Below are positions 6,920-7,345 of a stretch of DNA of 7,345 nt, piece by piece. The notes under the pieces were generated by a model. The model ran no database searches, was not told the DNA's origin, and saw only the letters and a program-made list of their open reading frames with translations. Location of the stretch: positions 1 to 7,345 of the forward strand of contig JAHZHS010000018.1 in the NCBI GenBank assembly GCA_019420135.1, given 5' to 3'. This stretch comes from Oscillospiraceae bacterium (lineage in GTDB: Bacteria > Bacillota > Clostridia > Oscillospirales > Ruminococcaceae). The position numbers and the translations under genes are program-made. Each line of letters starts with the position of its first letter. Position 1 is the first letter of the stretch.

Positions 6920-7345
6920 ATGAAGCGGAATTTCCTGCGCCTGGCGGCAGGTACCCTGGCAGCAGCCATGCTGCTGCCCATGCAGGGCTGCAGCCCTATG
7001 ACGCCGGCAAAGACGGCGGAGCGGGTGGCGGAAAATATGGCAAAAACGCCCTGCACGGCGGCCTCGGTCACGGGACAGATGGATCTTTCCATCGGGATGA
7101 TGGGGCTGGAGGTGGACACCACGGTGTCTCTGGAACAATCGCTGCTCTATTCTGCCAACCCGCAGAAGGCTTACGCCGACCTGGAAATGGGCTACGAGAT
7201 GATGGGTGTCCGGGTACCGCTTACGGTGGAAAGCTATCTCCTGGAAGAGGACGGCAAGATGGTGCAGTATCTGCACGCGAACGACGTCTGGATGACTGCC
7301 GATGCCGATGCCACCATGGTGCAGGCGGGAACGGCCATCCAGTTT
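6920..7345 (+). CDS. Secreted lipoprotein, LolA/LppX-like (DUF6612-type), 3' end outside window
   Basis: The first 142 codons are visible without a stop. The N-terminus is a lipoprotein signal: MKRN positive start, hydrophobic core LRLAAGTLAAAMLLP, and a lipobox-like MQGC with Cys24 as the predicted lipidated residue, so the protein should be anchored on the outer face of the cell membrane. The mature part begins with an Ala/Lys-rich segment and continues with alternating beta-strand-like stretches such as VTGQMDLSIGMMGLEVDTTV and the pattern ESYLLEEDGKMVQYLHANDVWM. That pattern resembles Gram-positive lipoproteins with the half-barrel LolA/LppX fold, often annotated DUF6612. The family call is by pattern only and the ligand is unknown. 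The mature part is rich in methionine. The start is set by AAAAGGAG eight bases upstream of the ATG. Confidence 0.75.
   Translation, partial: MKRNFLRLAAGTLAAAMLLPMQGCSPMTPAKTAERVAENMAKTPCTAASVTGQMDLSIGMMGLEVDTTVSLEQSLLYSANPQKAYADLEMGYEMMGVRVPLTVESYLLEEDGKMVQYLHANDVWMTADADATMVQAGTAIQF

Overview
The window looks like chromosomal DNA from a moderately GC-rich, low-motility-type gut Clostridia, most likely the Faecalibacterium / Gemmiger / Subdoligranulum group of the Oscillospiraceae. The reasons are GC-rich coding sequence with AT-rich intergenic gaps, strong AAAGGAGG-type ribosome binding sites, sigma-A-like promoters with TATAAT -10 boxes, and a glutamine synthetase plus ANTAR-regulator pairing typical of Clostridia. 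No tool was run, so the taxonomic call is an inference. No mobile element, CRISPR array, rRNA or tRNA was seen.

Layout, left to right. (1) 1-275, minus: the N-terminal end of CTP synthase (pyrG), with its promoter at 317-346. (2) 276-513: a gene-free gap holding that promoter, two small hairpins of unknown role and a strong intrinsic terminator (426-478) that ends the nitrogen cluster. (3) 514-4717, minus: a three-gene nitrogen-assimilation cluster read in the order type III glutamine synthetase (glnN), type I glutamine synthetase (glnA), ANTAR-domain regulator. It has a clear promoter at 4799-4827, and a terminator-like hairpin sits between that promoter and the glnN start. A second terminator-like hairpin lies between glnN and glnA. 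(4) 4917-6149, minus: an RlmI-family 23S rRNA m5C methyltransferase with its own promoter. (5) 6150-6306: a divergent control region with back-to-back promoters and a small inverted repeat between them. (6) 6307-6789, plus: a CYTH/TTM-family triphosphatase. (7) 6790-6919: an AT-rich gap with a two-tier palindrome and an extended -10 promoter. (8) 6920 to the window end, plus: the start of a secreted lipoprotein, cut by the window edge.

The part that works as a unit is the nitrogen cluster. Two unrelated-subfamily glutamine synthetases are encoded in tandem, followed by an RNA-binding ANTAR protein whose receiver domain lacks the phosphorylatable Asp. ANTAR proteins act by antitermination, and terminator-like hairpins occur in the glnN leader and in the glnN-glnA gap. 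A plausible model is therefore that the regulator controls readthrough inside its own operon, similar to NitR of solvent-forming clostridia. I could not find the canonical double-hexaloop ANTAR target, so this stays a hypothesis. Everything else is ordinary housekeeping content; I do not see a wholly new system here.
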